Source: Lysobacterales bacterium
GTDB lineage: Bacteria; Pseudomonadota; Gammaproteobacteria; Xanthomonadales; Xanthomonadaceae
Reading direction: 5' to 3'
Assembly: GCA_017302075.1 (NCBI GenBank)
Contig: JAFLEB010000015.1
Location: 1-33,180 of the forward strand
DNA: 33,180 nucleotides
The notes beneath the pieces are model-generated. The model saw nothing but the letters and a program-made list of their open reading frames with translations, ran no database searches and was not told the DNA's origin. The position numbers were made by a program, and so were the translations under genes. Shown in pieces: positions 26,882-33,180 of this stretch; within the stretch, counting starts at the first letter, position 1, and each line of letters begins with the position of its first letter.

Positions 26882-26887
26882 TAGACT
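26882..26887 (+). promoter_or_regulatory. Putative -10 element of accD
   Basis: TAGACT begins two bases after the trpA stop and is 51 bases upstream of accD. A TTGCCG inside trpA (26862) is only 14 bases away, which is too close for a standard promoter. The same hexamer lies before tpiA. Confidence 0.4.
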
Positions 26888-26938
26888 TGCCGATCCGCGC
26901 GGCCCCGGTCCGCGCCTGGCTGGAGCAGACCCGACCCG

Positions 26939-27826
26939 ATGTCCTGGCTCAAGAAACTGATGCCCGCCACCATCCGCACCGAGACCGGCGCGGAGCGCAA
27001 GCGGAGCGTGCCGGAAGGCTTGTGGGAAAAGTGCGATCGCTGCGGCGCGGTGCTGTATCGCCCGGAGCTCGAGGAACACCTGGAGGTCTGCCCGAAGTGC
27101 GGCTTCCACATGGCGATCCGCGCCCGCGTGCGGCTGGCCAGCCTGCTCGACGAGGGCATGGGCCACGAGATCGGCGCCGAACTGGGGCCGGTCGACGTGC
27201 TCCGGTTCAAGGACCAGAAGAAGTACGCCGACCGCATCAAGGCCGCGCAGAAGTCGACCGGCGAGCGCGATGCGCTGGTGGCGATGGAAGGCAAGCTGAA
27301 GGGCCATGACTTGGTCGCGTCGGCCTTCGACTTCGCGTTCATGGGCGGCTCGATGGGCTCCGTGGTCGGCGAGCGCTTCGCGCTGGCCGCCGAGCGCGCG
27401 CTGGAACTGCGCTGCCCGTATGTCTGCTTCTCCGCCAGCGGCGGCGCGCGCATGCACGAGAGCCTGTTCTCGCTGATGCAGATGGCCAAGACCTCGGCTG
27501 CGCTGGGCCGCCTGCGCGCGGCGGGACTGCCCTATGTCTCGGTGCTGACCCATCCGACCACCGGTGGCGTCTCCGCCAGTTTCGCGATGCTCGGCGACCT
27601 CAACATCGCCGAGCCGGGCGCGCTGATCGGCTTCGCCGGGCCGCGGGTGATCGAACAGACCGTGCGCGAGAAGCTGCCGGAAGGCTTCCAGCGCAGCGAA
27701 TTCCTGCTCGAGCACGGCGCCATCGACCAGATCGTCGACCGCCGCGAGATGCGCGACCGCCTCGCGCACCTGCTGGCCCTGCTGATGAAGCGGCCGGCCC
27801 CGGCGGACGACGCGGAGGCCGCGTGA
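26939..27826 (+). CDS. accD: Acetyl-CoA carboxylase carboxyltransferase subunit beta
   Basis: The zinc-containing beta subunit (295 residues) of the carboxyltransferase that makes malonyl-CoA for fatty acid synthesis. The zinc ribbon is C32-DR-C35 and C51-PK-C54. The crotonase-like core contains [32 protein letters not shown] and [16 protein letters not shown] (oxyanion region). Length matches E. coli AccD (304). Its stop overlaps the GTG of glmM (GTGA). Confidence 0.97.
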   Translation: MSWLKKLMPATIRTETGAERKRSVPEGLWEKCDRCGAVLYRPELEEHLEVCPKCGFHMAIRARVRLASLLDEGMGHEIGAELGPVDVLRFKDQKKYADRIKAAQKSTGERDALVAMEGKLKGHDLVASAFDFAFMGGSMGSVVGERFALAAERALELRCPYVCFSASGGARMHESLFSLMQMAKTSAALGRLRAAGLPYVSVLTHPTTGGVSASFAMLGDLNIAEPGALIGFAGPRVIEQTVREKLPEGFQRSEFLLEHGAIDQIVDRREMRDRLAHLLALLMKRPAPADDAEAA

Positions 27827-29181
27827 GCGCACGCCGCTACTTCGGCACCGACGGGATCCGCGGGCGGGTGGGCGAGGGGCCGATCTCGGCCGACTTCGTG
27901 CTGCGCCTCGGCAATGCCTACGGGCACGCGCTGGTCGCCGCCGCGCGCAAGGAGCGCGAGTGGCGCAAGCCGATGGTGCTGATCGGCAAGGACACCCGGA
28001 TCTCGAACTACATGTTCGAGGCCGCGCTGGAAGCGGGACTGGTGGCCGCCGGCGTGGACGTGCAGCTGATGGGCCCGATGCCGACCCCGGCCGTCGCCCA
28101 CCTGACGCATTCGATGCGCGCCGATGGCGGCATCGTGATCTCGGCCTCGCACAACCCGCACCACGACAACGGCATCAAGTTCTTCTCGGCACAGGGCGAG
28201 AAGCTCGACGATGCCACCGAACTGGCGATCGAGGCCGCGCTGGACGCGCCATTCCGCACCGTGGCCTCCGAGCGGCTGGGCAAGGCGGTGCGCACCCGCG
28301 ACACCATCGGCCGCTACGTCGAGGCCTGCAAGAACTCGGTGCCGCGCGGCTTCAACCTCGACGGCATGCGCATCGTGGTCGATTGCGCCAATGGCGCGAC
28401 CTACCAGCTGGGGCCGCTGGTCCTGCGCGAGCTCGGTGCGCGCGTGGAGGCGATCGGGGTCGACCCCAACGGCCTCAACATCAACGAAGGCGTGGGCTCC
28501 ACCCATCCCGAGGCGTTGGCCGAGCGCGTGCTGGCGTCCGGCGCCGACCTCGGCATCGCTTTCGATGGCGACGGCGACCGCGTGTTGTTCGTGGACGGGC
28601 TGGGCCGCGTCCGCGACGGCGACGACCTGCTGTACGTGCTGGCCTGCGACTGGCGGGACAGCGGCCGCCTGCGCGGCCCGGTGGTGGGCACGCTGATGAC
28701 CAACTACGGGTTCGAGCGCGCGCTGGGCGAGCGCGGCATCGGCTTCGTGCGCGCCAAGGTCGGCGACCGCCATGTGCACCAGCAACTGCTGGCGCACGAG
28801 GGCGTCCTCGGCGGCGAGGCGAGCGGCCACATCCTGTGCCTGGACCGTGCCAGCACCGGCGACGGCATCGTCAGCGCGTTGCAGGTGCTGGAGGTGCTGG
28901 GGCGTCGTGGCATCAGTCTGGAGGCGGCGTTGGCCGACCTGGGCAAGGTGCCGCAGAAGACGGTGAACGTGCGCTACGACGCGGGCCGCAAGCCGGCCGA
29001 AGCGGACAGCGTGCGCGCGGCGCTGCAGGCCGCCGAGGCGGCCGTGGCCGGGCGCGGGCGCGCGTTCCTGCGTCCTTCGGGCACCGAGCCGGTGGTGCGG
29101 GTGACCGTGGAAGCCGACGACCCCGCCCTGGTCGATGCCACCCTGCAGGCCCTGTCCGACGCCGTGCGCGCTGCGGCCTGA
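27823..29181 (+). CDS. glmM: Phosphoglucosamine mutase
   Basis: A cytosolic enzyme of 452 residues converting glucosamine-6-phosphate to glucosamine-1-phosphate for UDP-GlcNAc, peptidoglycan and LPS. The phosphorylated serine is S108 in [17 protein letters not shown]. The metal loop is [13 protein letters not shown], the sugar-binding loop is GEASGHI, and the C-terminal phosphate-binding loop is [14 protein letters not shown]. The N-terminal [13 protein letters not shown] is diagnostic. It starts with GTG at 27823 and overlaps accD by four bases, so fatty acid and cell-wall precursor enzymes are translationally linked. Confidence 0.97.
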   Translation: MSARRYFGTDGIRGRVGEGPISADFVLRLGNAYGHALVAAARKEREWRKPMVLIGKDTRISNYMFEAALEAGLVAAGVDVQLMGPMPTPAVAHLTHSMRADGGIVISASHNPHHDNGIKFFSAQGEKLDDATELAIEAALDAPFRTVASERLGKAVRTRDTIGRYVEACKNSVPRGFNLDGMRIVVDCANGATYQLGPLVLRELGARVEAIGVDPNGLNINEGVGSTHPEALAERVLASGADLGIAFDGDGDRVLFVDGLGRVRDGDDLLYVLACDWRDSGRLRGPVVGTLMTNYGFERALGERGIGFVRAKVGDRHVHQQLLAHEGVLGGEASGHILCLDRASTGDGIVSALQVLEVLGRRGISLEAALADLGKVPQKTVNVRYDAGRKPAEADSVRAALQAAEAAVAGRGRAFLRPSGTEPVVRVTVEADDPALVDATLQALSDAVRAAA

Positions 29182-29246
29182 TCCCGATCAATCCCGACCT
29201 ATCGCGGCGGTTGCAGACTGCCGCCTCCTTCGAGCGAACCCCAGCC

Positions 29247-30185
29247 ATGAGCGAGCCCTACATCCCGACCCTCGACATCCGCCGCTTCGAGACCGACCGC
29301 GCCGCGTTCGTGGCCGAACTCGGCGCCGCCTACCGCGAATGGGGCTTCGCCGGCATCCGCGGCCACGGCATCCCGCAGGACGTCATCGATGGCGCGTACG
29401 ACGCGTTCACCGCGTTCTTCGCCCTGCCGGAGGACGTGAAGAAGCAGTACCACGTGCCCGGCGGCGGCGGCGCGCGCGGCTACACCCCGTTCGGCGTGGA
29501 GACCGCCAAGGATTCGAAGTACTTCGACCTCAAGGAGTTCTGGCACGTCGGCCGCGAGCTGCGCGACGAGAAGTACGCCGAGGCGATGCCGGCGAACGTG
29601 TGGCCGTCGGAGGTCCCGGAGTTCCGCGCGCGCGCGCTGGCGCTGTACGACGCGCTGGACGGACTTGGTTCGCGGATGCTGTCCGCGCTCGCGCTGGGCC
29701 TGGACCTGCCGGAGGACTACTTCGCCGACAAGACCAACAACGGCAACTCGATCCTGCGGCCGATCCACTACCCGCCGATCACCACCGACGACGTGCCCAA
29801 CGTGCGCGCCGGCGCGCACGAGGACATCAACCTGATCACCCTGCTGGTGGGCGCCAGCGCGGAGGGTCTGCAGGTGCTCTCGCGCAAGGGCGAGTGGGTG
29901 CCGTACACGGCCGACGCCGACACCATCGTGGTCAACATCGGCGACATGCTGCAGCGCCTGACCAACCACGTGCTGCCGTCGACCACCCATCGCGTGGTGA
30001 ACCCGCCGGGCGAGAAGGCGCGCCAGCCGCGTTATTCGACGCCGTTCTTCCTGCACCCGAACCCGGATTTCCTGATCGACGTGCTGCCGAACTGCGTGAG
30101 CGCCGACAACCCGAGCCGCTACCCCGAGCCGATCACGGCGCAGGGCTACCTCGACGAGCGCCTGCGCGAGATCAAGCTGAAGTGA
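29247..30185 (+). CDS. 2-oxoglutarate/Fe(II) oxygenase of the isopenicillin N synthase-like family
   Basis: A 312-residue cytosolic jelly-roll oxygenase. The iron ligands are H191 and D193 in GAHEDINLITLL and H248 in STTHRVVNP; R262 in QPRYSTPFF binds the 2-oxoglutarate carboxylate. The N-terminal DIOX_N domain has EWGFAGIRGHGIPQDVIDGA, and a glycine-rich GGGGARGYTPFGVETAK loop follows. Bacterial members are rarely characterised, and the substrate here is unknown; no beta-lactam genes are nearby, so isopenicillin synthesis is not implied. The start at 29247 is the first ATG consistent with the family. It ends at a strong intrinsic terminator. Confidence 0.92.
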   Translation: MSEPYIPTLDIRRFETDRAAFVAELGAAYREWGFAGIRGHGIPQDVIDGAYDAFTAFFALPEDVKKQYHVPGGGGARGYTPFGVETAKDSKYFDLKEFWHVGRELRDEKYAEAMPANVWPSEVPEFRARALALYDALDGLGSRMLSALALGLDLPEDYFADKTNNGNSILRPIHYPPITTDDVPNVRAGAHEDINLITLLVGASAEGLQVLSRKGEWVPYTADADTIVVNIGDMLQRLTNHVLPSTTHRVVNPPGEKARQPRYSTPFFLHPNPDFLIDVLPNCVSADNPSRYPEPITAQGYLDERLREIKLK

Positions 30186-30190
30186 GCGCC

Positions 30191-30219
30191 AAGGCCGCCG
30201 CACGGCGGCCTTGCTTTTT
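30191..30219 (+). terminator. Rho-independent terminator
   Basis: A perfect 9-bp stem AAGGCCGCC / GGCGGCCTT with loop GCAC is followed by GCTTTTT. It lies five bases after the oxygenase stop and ends the long plus-strand run. Confidence 0.9.
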
Positions 30220-30258
30220 CCCGGTGGACCGTCGCGCGCCTTGGTGGCTTGCGTCGGC

Positions 30259-30927
30259 TCACGCCATCCAGAAGAACACCGCGGCCATCCGCTGGTCGGC
30301 CAGCAGTTCGCCGCAGTAGGCGGTGGCGCTGTGGATCATGGCCGCGCTGTAGACCAGCAGCCGGTTGAATCGATTGGGGATGCGGACGTCCTCGACGAAG
30401 GCATCGGGTGGCACGAAGCGGGTGCCGAGCGCCTGCACGAGGTTGTCGTGGGGCTTGGCGACGGTGTTGCCGCCGAGCTGGCCGCCCGGCAGGCGCTGGC
30501 GGTAGAAGCTGGTGCCGCAGTCCGCCGGCGCCGACGGGTTGAGGTACAGCACGCCGGCATACCGGCACAGGGCGCGCGAGTCGGTATGCGGTCGTGCTGC
30601 GGCTTCGCGTTCGCCGACCGCTTGCACGCAGTTGTGGTTCAGGGTCTTGCCGTCGGGGGCGGCTTCGACCCACAGGCGTGGTCGACCTGTCGCATGCATG
30701 ACGCGGGCCTCGACCTCGGCGAGCTCGCCAGGTTCGAGCGCCGGGATCGCGCGACGGCCCGGCCAGGTCTCCGTGGTATGCGGGAAGCCCAGGCTCCAGT
30801 CGGGCTTGGCCAGGCAGCGGGCACGGATCGCCTCCGCGTCGGGCAGGATGTCGTCGATGACCCAGTAATCGCGACCCTCGGTGGGCTTGCGATAGGGCAG
30901 GACGCGGGGCGCGGGCGGTCGGTTCAT
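30259..30927 (-). CDS. DUF6445 family, putative 2-oxoglutarate/Fe(II)-dependent oxygenase
   Basis: A 222-residue protein with the layout of DUF6445. A candidate facial triad is visible: H114 and D116 in RPHTDSRALCRYAG, H199 in AAMIHSATAYCGE, and an arginine at 213 (DQRMAAVFFW) placed to bind 2-oxoglutarate. The N-terminus (YWVIDDILPDAEAIRARCLA) matches families that often act on tryptophan or other small molecules, and some relatives sit beside tryptophan halogenases. None is present here, so the substrate is open. The gene is convergent with the IPNS-like gene and divergent from tpiA. No ribosome-binding site precedes the ATG; see the -10 at 30935. Confidence 0.8.
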   Translation of the reverse strand: MNRPPAPRVLPYRKPTEGRDYWVIDDILPDAEAIRARCLAKPDWSLGFPHTTETWPGRRAIPALEPGELAEVEARVMHATGRPRLWVEAAPDGKTLNHNCVQAVGEREAAARPHTDSRALCRYAGVLYLNPSAPADCGTSFYRQRLPGGQLGGNTVAKPHDNLVQALGTRFVPPDAFVEDVRIPNRFNRLLVYSAAMIHSATAYCGELLADQRMAAVFFWMA

Positions 30928-30934
30928 CGCGCGG

Positions 30935-30940
30935 ACTATA
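30935..30940 (-). promoter_or_regulatory. Putative -10 placing transcription start at the DUF6445 start codon
   Basis: The reverse strand reads TATAGT here. Its 3' end is only about seven bases before the ATG at 30927, so transcription would begin at or next to the start codon, giving a leaderless message. No Shine-Dalgarno sequence lies between. Confidence 0.4.
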
Positions 30941-30964
30941 GCGCCGTCGGCCCGGGGCGGTTGC

Positions 30965-30970
30965 TAGACT
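30965..30970 (+). promoter_or_regulatory. Putative -10 element of the tpiA-secG operon
   Basis: TAGACT lies 26 bases upstream of the tpiA start, giving a leader of about 20 bases that includes the AGGAG ribosome-binding site. No consensus -35 is seen in the GC-rich upstream stretch. Confidence 0.5.
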
Positions 30971-30996
30971 TGCGCCTTTCTTCGCAGGAGCCGCGC

Positions 30997-31749
30997 ATGC
31001 GCCGCAGGATCGTCGCCGGGAACTGGAAACTGCAGGGCGACCGCGCCTTCGCGCGCACGCTGCTCGACGCGGTGGTCGCCGCCCCGGCGCCGGCCGGGGT
31101 GGAGTGCATCATCCTGCCGCCGTTCCCGTACCTCGGCGAACTGGCCTGGCAGTACGCCAGGCATGGCCTGGCCTTCGGTGCGCAGGACGTCAGCGAGCAC
31201 GCGAAGGGCGCGTACACCGGCGAGGTCGCGGCGGGGATGCTGGCCGACGTCGGCGCGCGCTACACCTTGGTCGGGCATTCCGAGCGCCGCCAGTACCACG
31301 CAGAGTCCAGCGCCGTGGTCGCGCGCAAGTTTGTCGCCGCGAAGGCCGCCGGGCTGGTACCGATCCTGTGCGTGGGCGAGACCCTGGACGAACGCGAGTC
31401 CGGCGCCACCGAGGACCGCCTGCGCGAGCAGCTCGACGCCGTGTTCGAAGCGGGGGGCGCGGGCGCGATGGCCGACGCGGTGCTGGCTTACGAACCGGTC
31501 TGGGCGATCGGCACCGGGCGCACCGCCAGCCCGGAACAGGCGCAGGCCGTGCACGCGTTCCTGCGTGGCGAAGTGGCGCGCCGCGATGCTACAATCGCGG
31601 ATTCGCTGCCCCTGCTGTACGGCGGCAGCGTGAAGCCGGACAACGCGGCCAGCCTGTTTGCCCAAGCCGACGTCGACGGCGGGCTGATCGGCGGGGCTTC
31701 GCTGGTCGCGACCGATTTCCTGGCCATCGCGGCAGCCGCGGCGGCCTGA
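30997..31749 (+). CDS. tpiA: Triose-phosphate isomerase
   Basis: A 250-residue TIM-barrel enzyme interconverting dihydroxyacetone phosphate and glyceraldehyde-3-phosphate. The catalytic residues are K11 (VAGNWKLQG), H94 (LVGHSERRQY) and E166 (AYEPVWAIGTGRTAS), and the phosphate-binding GGSVKPDNA is present. AGGAG six to seven bases before the ATG at 30997 and the family start RRRIVAGNWK fix the start; the longer frame from 30211 is antisense to the DUF6445 gene. secG follows after 37 bases. Confidence 0.97.
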   Translation: MRRRIVAGNWKLQGDRAFARTLLDAVVAAPAPAGVECIILPPFPYLGELAWQYARHGLAFGAQDVSEHAKGAYTGEVAAGMLADVGARYTLVGHSERRQYHAESSAVVARKFVAAKAAGLVPILCVGETLDERESGATEDRLREQLDAVFEAGGAGAMADAVLAYEPVWAIGTGRTASPEQAQAVHAFLRGEVARRDATIADSLPLLYGGSVKPDNAASLFAQADVDGGLIGGASLVATDFLAIAAAAAA

Positions 31750-31786
31750 CTGCGCGCCACGGCGCGCGCGTGAGAGAAGACGAACG

Positions 31787-32215
31787 ATGCTGTTGCAACT
31801 GATCACCGTGCTCTACGTGCTCATCGCGATCGCGATGATCGCCCTCATCCTGATGCAGCGCGGCGCTGGCGCGCAGGCCGGCTCCGGCTTCGGCGGCGGC
31901 GCGTCCGCCACCGTGTTCGGCTCCCGCGGGGCGTCGAACTTCCTCAGCAAGAGCACCAAGTGGCTGGCCATTGCCTTCTTCGCTATCAGCCTGGGCATGG
32001 CGGTCTATGCCAGCAAGACCGCGCGCCAAGGCACCGTGGACGCCAAGCCCGACCTCGGCGTGATGGGACAGCCGCAGGCCCCGGCGCCCGCCGCGCCCGC
32101 TGCCGCCATCCCGACCGCCCCGGCCCAGCCGGCGGCCACGGCTCCGGCTCCGGCCGCGGTGCCGGCACCCGCACCGGCTGCGCCACAGCAGCCGGCCCCT
32201 GCGCAGGGGCAGTGA
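31787..32215 (+). CDS. secG: Preprotein translocase subunit SecG
   Basis: A 142-residue inner-membrane subunit of the SecYEG channel. Two membrane helices lie at about 3-22 and 56-75, with the conserved cytoplasmic loop LMQRGAGAQAGSGFGGGASA then TVFGS and FLSKSTKWLA before the second helix. The tail of about 65 residues is rich in Ala and Pro, as in xanthomonad SecG proteins, and longer than in E. coli SecG (110 residues). GAGAGAAGA precedes the ATG. It is co-transcribed with tpiA, and the tRNA-Leu gene follows. Confidence 0.96.
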   Translation: MLLQLITVLYVLIAIAMIALILMQRGAGAQAGSGFGGGASATVFGSRGASNFLSKSTKWLAIAFFAISLGMAVYASKTARQGTVDAKPDLGVMGQPQAPAPAAPAAAIPTAPAQPAATAPAPAAVPAPAPAAPQQPAPAQGQ

Positions 32216-32217
32216 TC

Positions 32218-32234
32218 CCGCCTACAATAGGCGG
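32218..32234. promoter_or_regulatory. Palindrome CCGCCTA-CAA-TAGGCGG containing the putative tRNA-Leu -10
   Basis: A perfect 7-bp inverted repeat with a three-base centre starts two bases after the secG stop codon. TACAAT (32223-32228) lies in the palindrome and is 30 bases upstream of the tRNA, at the right place for a -10 of the precursor. It may also form a weak hairpin at the secG mRNA end. Confidence 0.4.
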
Positions 32235-32257
32235 CCGGCGCAGCCCGGAACGTTTCA

Positions 32258-32342
32258 GCCCAGGTGGCGGAATTGGTAGACGCACTACCTTGAGGTGGTA
32301 GCGACTTAGGTCGTAGGGGTTCGAGTCCCCTCTTGGGCACCA
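32258..32342 (+). tRNA. tRNA-Leu (anticodon GAG)
   Basis: The acceptor stem GCCCAGG pairs with CTTGGGC, followed by A and an encoded CCA (32340-32342). The anticodon stem CTACC/GGTAG encloses TTGAGGT, with GAG at 32292-32294, reading CUC/CUU codons. The long variable arm (around GCGACTTAGGTCGT) and the GGGGTTCGAGTCCCC T-arm mark a class II leucine tRNA. It closely resembles E. coli leuU, which also follows secG. Confidence 0.97.
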
Positions 32343-32357
32343 ATTGCAGCAACGACG

Positions 32358-32380
32358 AACCCCGCCAAGGCGGGGTTTTT
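32358..32380 (+). terminator. Rho-independent terminator after tRNA-Leu
   Basis: Stem AACCCCGCC / GGCGGGGTT around a minimal AA turn is followed by TTT, 15 bases after the tRNA. It lies between the tRNA and the end of the convergent barstar-type gene. Confidence 0.85.
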
Positions 32381-32395
32381 CGTATGCGTGGTGCG

Positions 32396-32830
32396 TCAAT
32401 CCGCGTCGACGAAGTCCTCGTCGGGGAGCGCGAGGAAGGCCCAGAAGGCGATGCCGCGCGCGCGCCAGCCCGCCGCGGTCTCGTCGAGCAGGTCGAGCAG
32501 GGTCTCGAAGCTGGTTTCCTCCGCATCCCGGACATCGGCCGCCCCCTCGAACAACAGCGCGTAACCCGCGGCAGGCAACCACGACAGGTCGCGCAGGCGA
32601 TCGGCCAGGGCATCCCAGTTGCGGCCGCTGCCGGCCGGGAAGTCGAGGGCGGTCGCCATGCGCAGCATCAGCATCGGCTTGCCGGTGCAGCCTGCCAGGT
32701 CGATGCGCCGCGCGAGCAGGCCGGCATCGCGGCTGGCGGCATCGAGGGTGGCGATGTCGCCGCTGCCGACGAAGAACACCCCGCTGCGGGCGGGATCGGA
32801 AAGGCCGAGGTCGAAGCCGGAGGCGCTCAT
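32396..32830 (-). CDS. Barstar family ribonuclease inhibitor
   Basis: A 144-residue cytosolic protein of the barstar family, small inhibitors that bind and plug the active site of barnase-type ribonucleases. The key segment is GRNWDALADRLRDLSWL (70-86), where D73 and D77 match barstar D35 and D39; D39 is the residue that mimics RNA phosphate in the enzyme active site. GYALLFEGA follows as in the family. It is longer than barstar itself (about 90 residues), with an N-terminal extension of roughly 35 residues. The ATG at 32830 overlaps the stop of the ribonuclease gene (ATGA), as expected for a toxic enzyme made together with its inhibitor. Confidence 0.9.
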   Translation of the reverse strand: MSASGFDLGLSDPARSGVFFVGSGDIATLDAASRDAGLLARRIDLAGCTGKPMLMLRMATALDFPAGSGRNWDALADRLRDLSWLPAAGYALLFEGAADVRDAEETSFETLLDLLDETAAGWRARGIAFWAFLALPDEDFVDAD

Positions 32831-33180
32831 GGACGGGGGGCGCCGGGGTCGAAGCGGCGGAAGGTCTCGTAGTGGTCATCGGTGTAGTACCAGGCCTGCG
32901 GTGGATCGCCGCCGGTGACGATCCGGCGCGCACCGCGATGCCGCAGCCCCGGGGTTTCCACGGTGTACTCGCGGTACCAGCCCCGCGGTTGGCGGGGCAG
33001 GTGGCCTTCGCGGTTGCCGAACACGCTGCCATCCTGCGCATGCGGGAAGGGGCCGCCGGAGTGGATCAGGCGCACCGTGCGGCGTGCCTCTGCGGGCAGC
33101 CCGGCCATCGTCCCGGTGTCCGCCGATGGCGCGGGCGAGGCGTCGGCGACGGGCGGGCTGGGGGCCGGGCCGGGATCGGC
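32827..33180 (-). CDS. Barnase/RNase Sa-type guanyl-specific ribonuclease, 5' end outside window
   Basis: The frame is open from the right edge to the stop at 32827 (117 residues seen). The catalytic domain has the microbial N1/T1 ribonuclease pattern: TVRLIHSGGPFPH, FGNREGHLP, WYREYTVETPG, HRGARRIVTGG and YYTDDHYETF. Counting from the ATG at 33108, E47 is the general base, R58 and R62 match R65 and R69 of RNase Sa, and H79 is the general acid. About 24 residues before that ATG are in frame and rich in Pro, Ala and Ser (PAPSPPVADASPAPSADTGT), like a linker after a signal peptide, so the true start is probably beyond 33180 and the enzyme is probably exported. No Cys pair is seen in the visible part. 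Confidence 0.9.
   Translation of the reverse strand, partial: ADPGPAPSPPVADASPAPSADTGTMAGLPAEARRTVRLIHSGGPFPHAQDGSVFGNREGHLPRQPRGWYREYTVETPGLRHRGARRIVTGGDPPQAWYYTDDHYETFRRFDPGAPRP

Noticed and set aside
27960..29246. In-frame 5' extension of the IPNS-like oxygenase through glmM (741-residue frame)
   Set aside because: The extension lies in another frame of glmM and is Arg/Gly-rich without a domain; the oxygenase starts with a normal N-terminus at 29247.
32080..32215. Ala/Pro-rich repeats at the end of secG as a possible DNA tandem repeat
   Set aside because: The bases do not form a regular repeat unit; it is a low-complexity tail common in xanthomonad SecG.
32258..33180. Genomic island inserted at tRNA-Leu
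   Set aside because: No integrase, no duplicated tRNA 3' end within the window and no visible composition shift; only the gene content hints at it, so no island feature is called.

Overview
The window is a GC-rich chromosomal segment whose gene content and order (prmB-aroC-asd-fimV-truA-trpF-trpB-DUF3144-trpA-accD; tpiA-secG-tRNA-Leu) suggest a gammaproteobacterium of the Xanthomonadaceae (Lysobacter/Luteimonas/Thermomonas-like). This placement is inferred from family recognition and synteny memory, not from a search. Coding density is very high. Neighbouring genes often overlap by exactly four bases (ATGA or GTGA; nine cases). There is no insertion sequence, prophage, CRISPR array or rRNA.

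Layout. 1-614 (-): N-terminal part of an exported S9-type peptidase running off the left edge. 835-2332 (+): apbC/mrp and dcd. 2342-8328 (-): a seven-gene operon of unknown function. It holds six small single-pass membrane proteins of a DUF6090-like family (one cut down to 62 aa), with a larger protein inserted among them that has three membrane segments, a TolB/FlgO-like domain and TPRs. 8552-9049 (+): RDD membrane protein. 9066-10141 (-): dienelactone hydrolase-like protein coupled to a HIT protein. 10224-12037 (+): rimO and a low-affinity iron permease family protein. 12053-14081 (-): HerA-like ATPase (YjgR/DUF853) and greB. 14216-15730 (+): exported LysM lytic transglycosylase. 15743-17235 (-): SCO1/SenC copper chaperone coupled to psd.

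17326-29181 is one long co-directional housekeeping run (+): prmB, aroC, asd, fimV, truA, trpF, trpB, a DUF3144 gene, trpA, accD, glmM. It links aromatic, tryptophan and lysine/threonine biosynthesis with fatty acid and peptidoglycan precursor supply, tRNA and ribosomal protein modification, and the type IV pilus hub FimV. An isopenicillin-N-synthase-like oxygenase (29247-30185) follows and ends in a clear intrinsic terminator. A convergent DUF6445-type oxygenase gene (30259-30927) then faces it, and tpiA, secG and tRNA-Leu(GAG) follow with their own terminator. The right edge holds a barnase/RNase Sa-like secreted ribonuclease (5' end outside the window) overlapping a barstar-type inhibitor.

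The best candidate for an undescribed system is the 2342-8328 operon. Its full-length small members share an N-terminal membrane module and a mid-protein motif around Y-[ED]-x-L-x-x-[SG]-G. Topology puts their bodies and the TPR domain in the periplasm, and four of the seven proteins have exactly two cysteines, all in the predicted periplasmic parts. This looks like a duplicated periplasmic-facing inner-membrane complex, but its function cannot be read from sequence alone.
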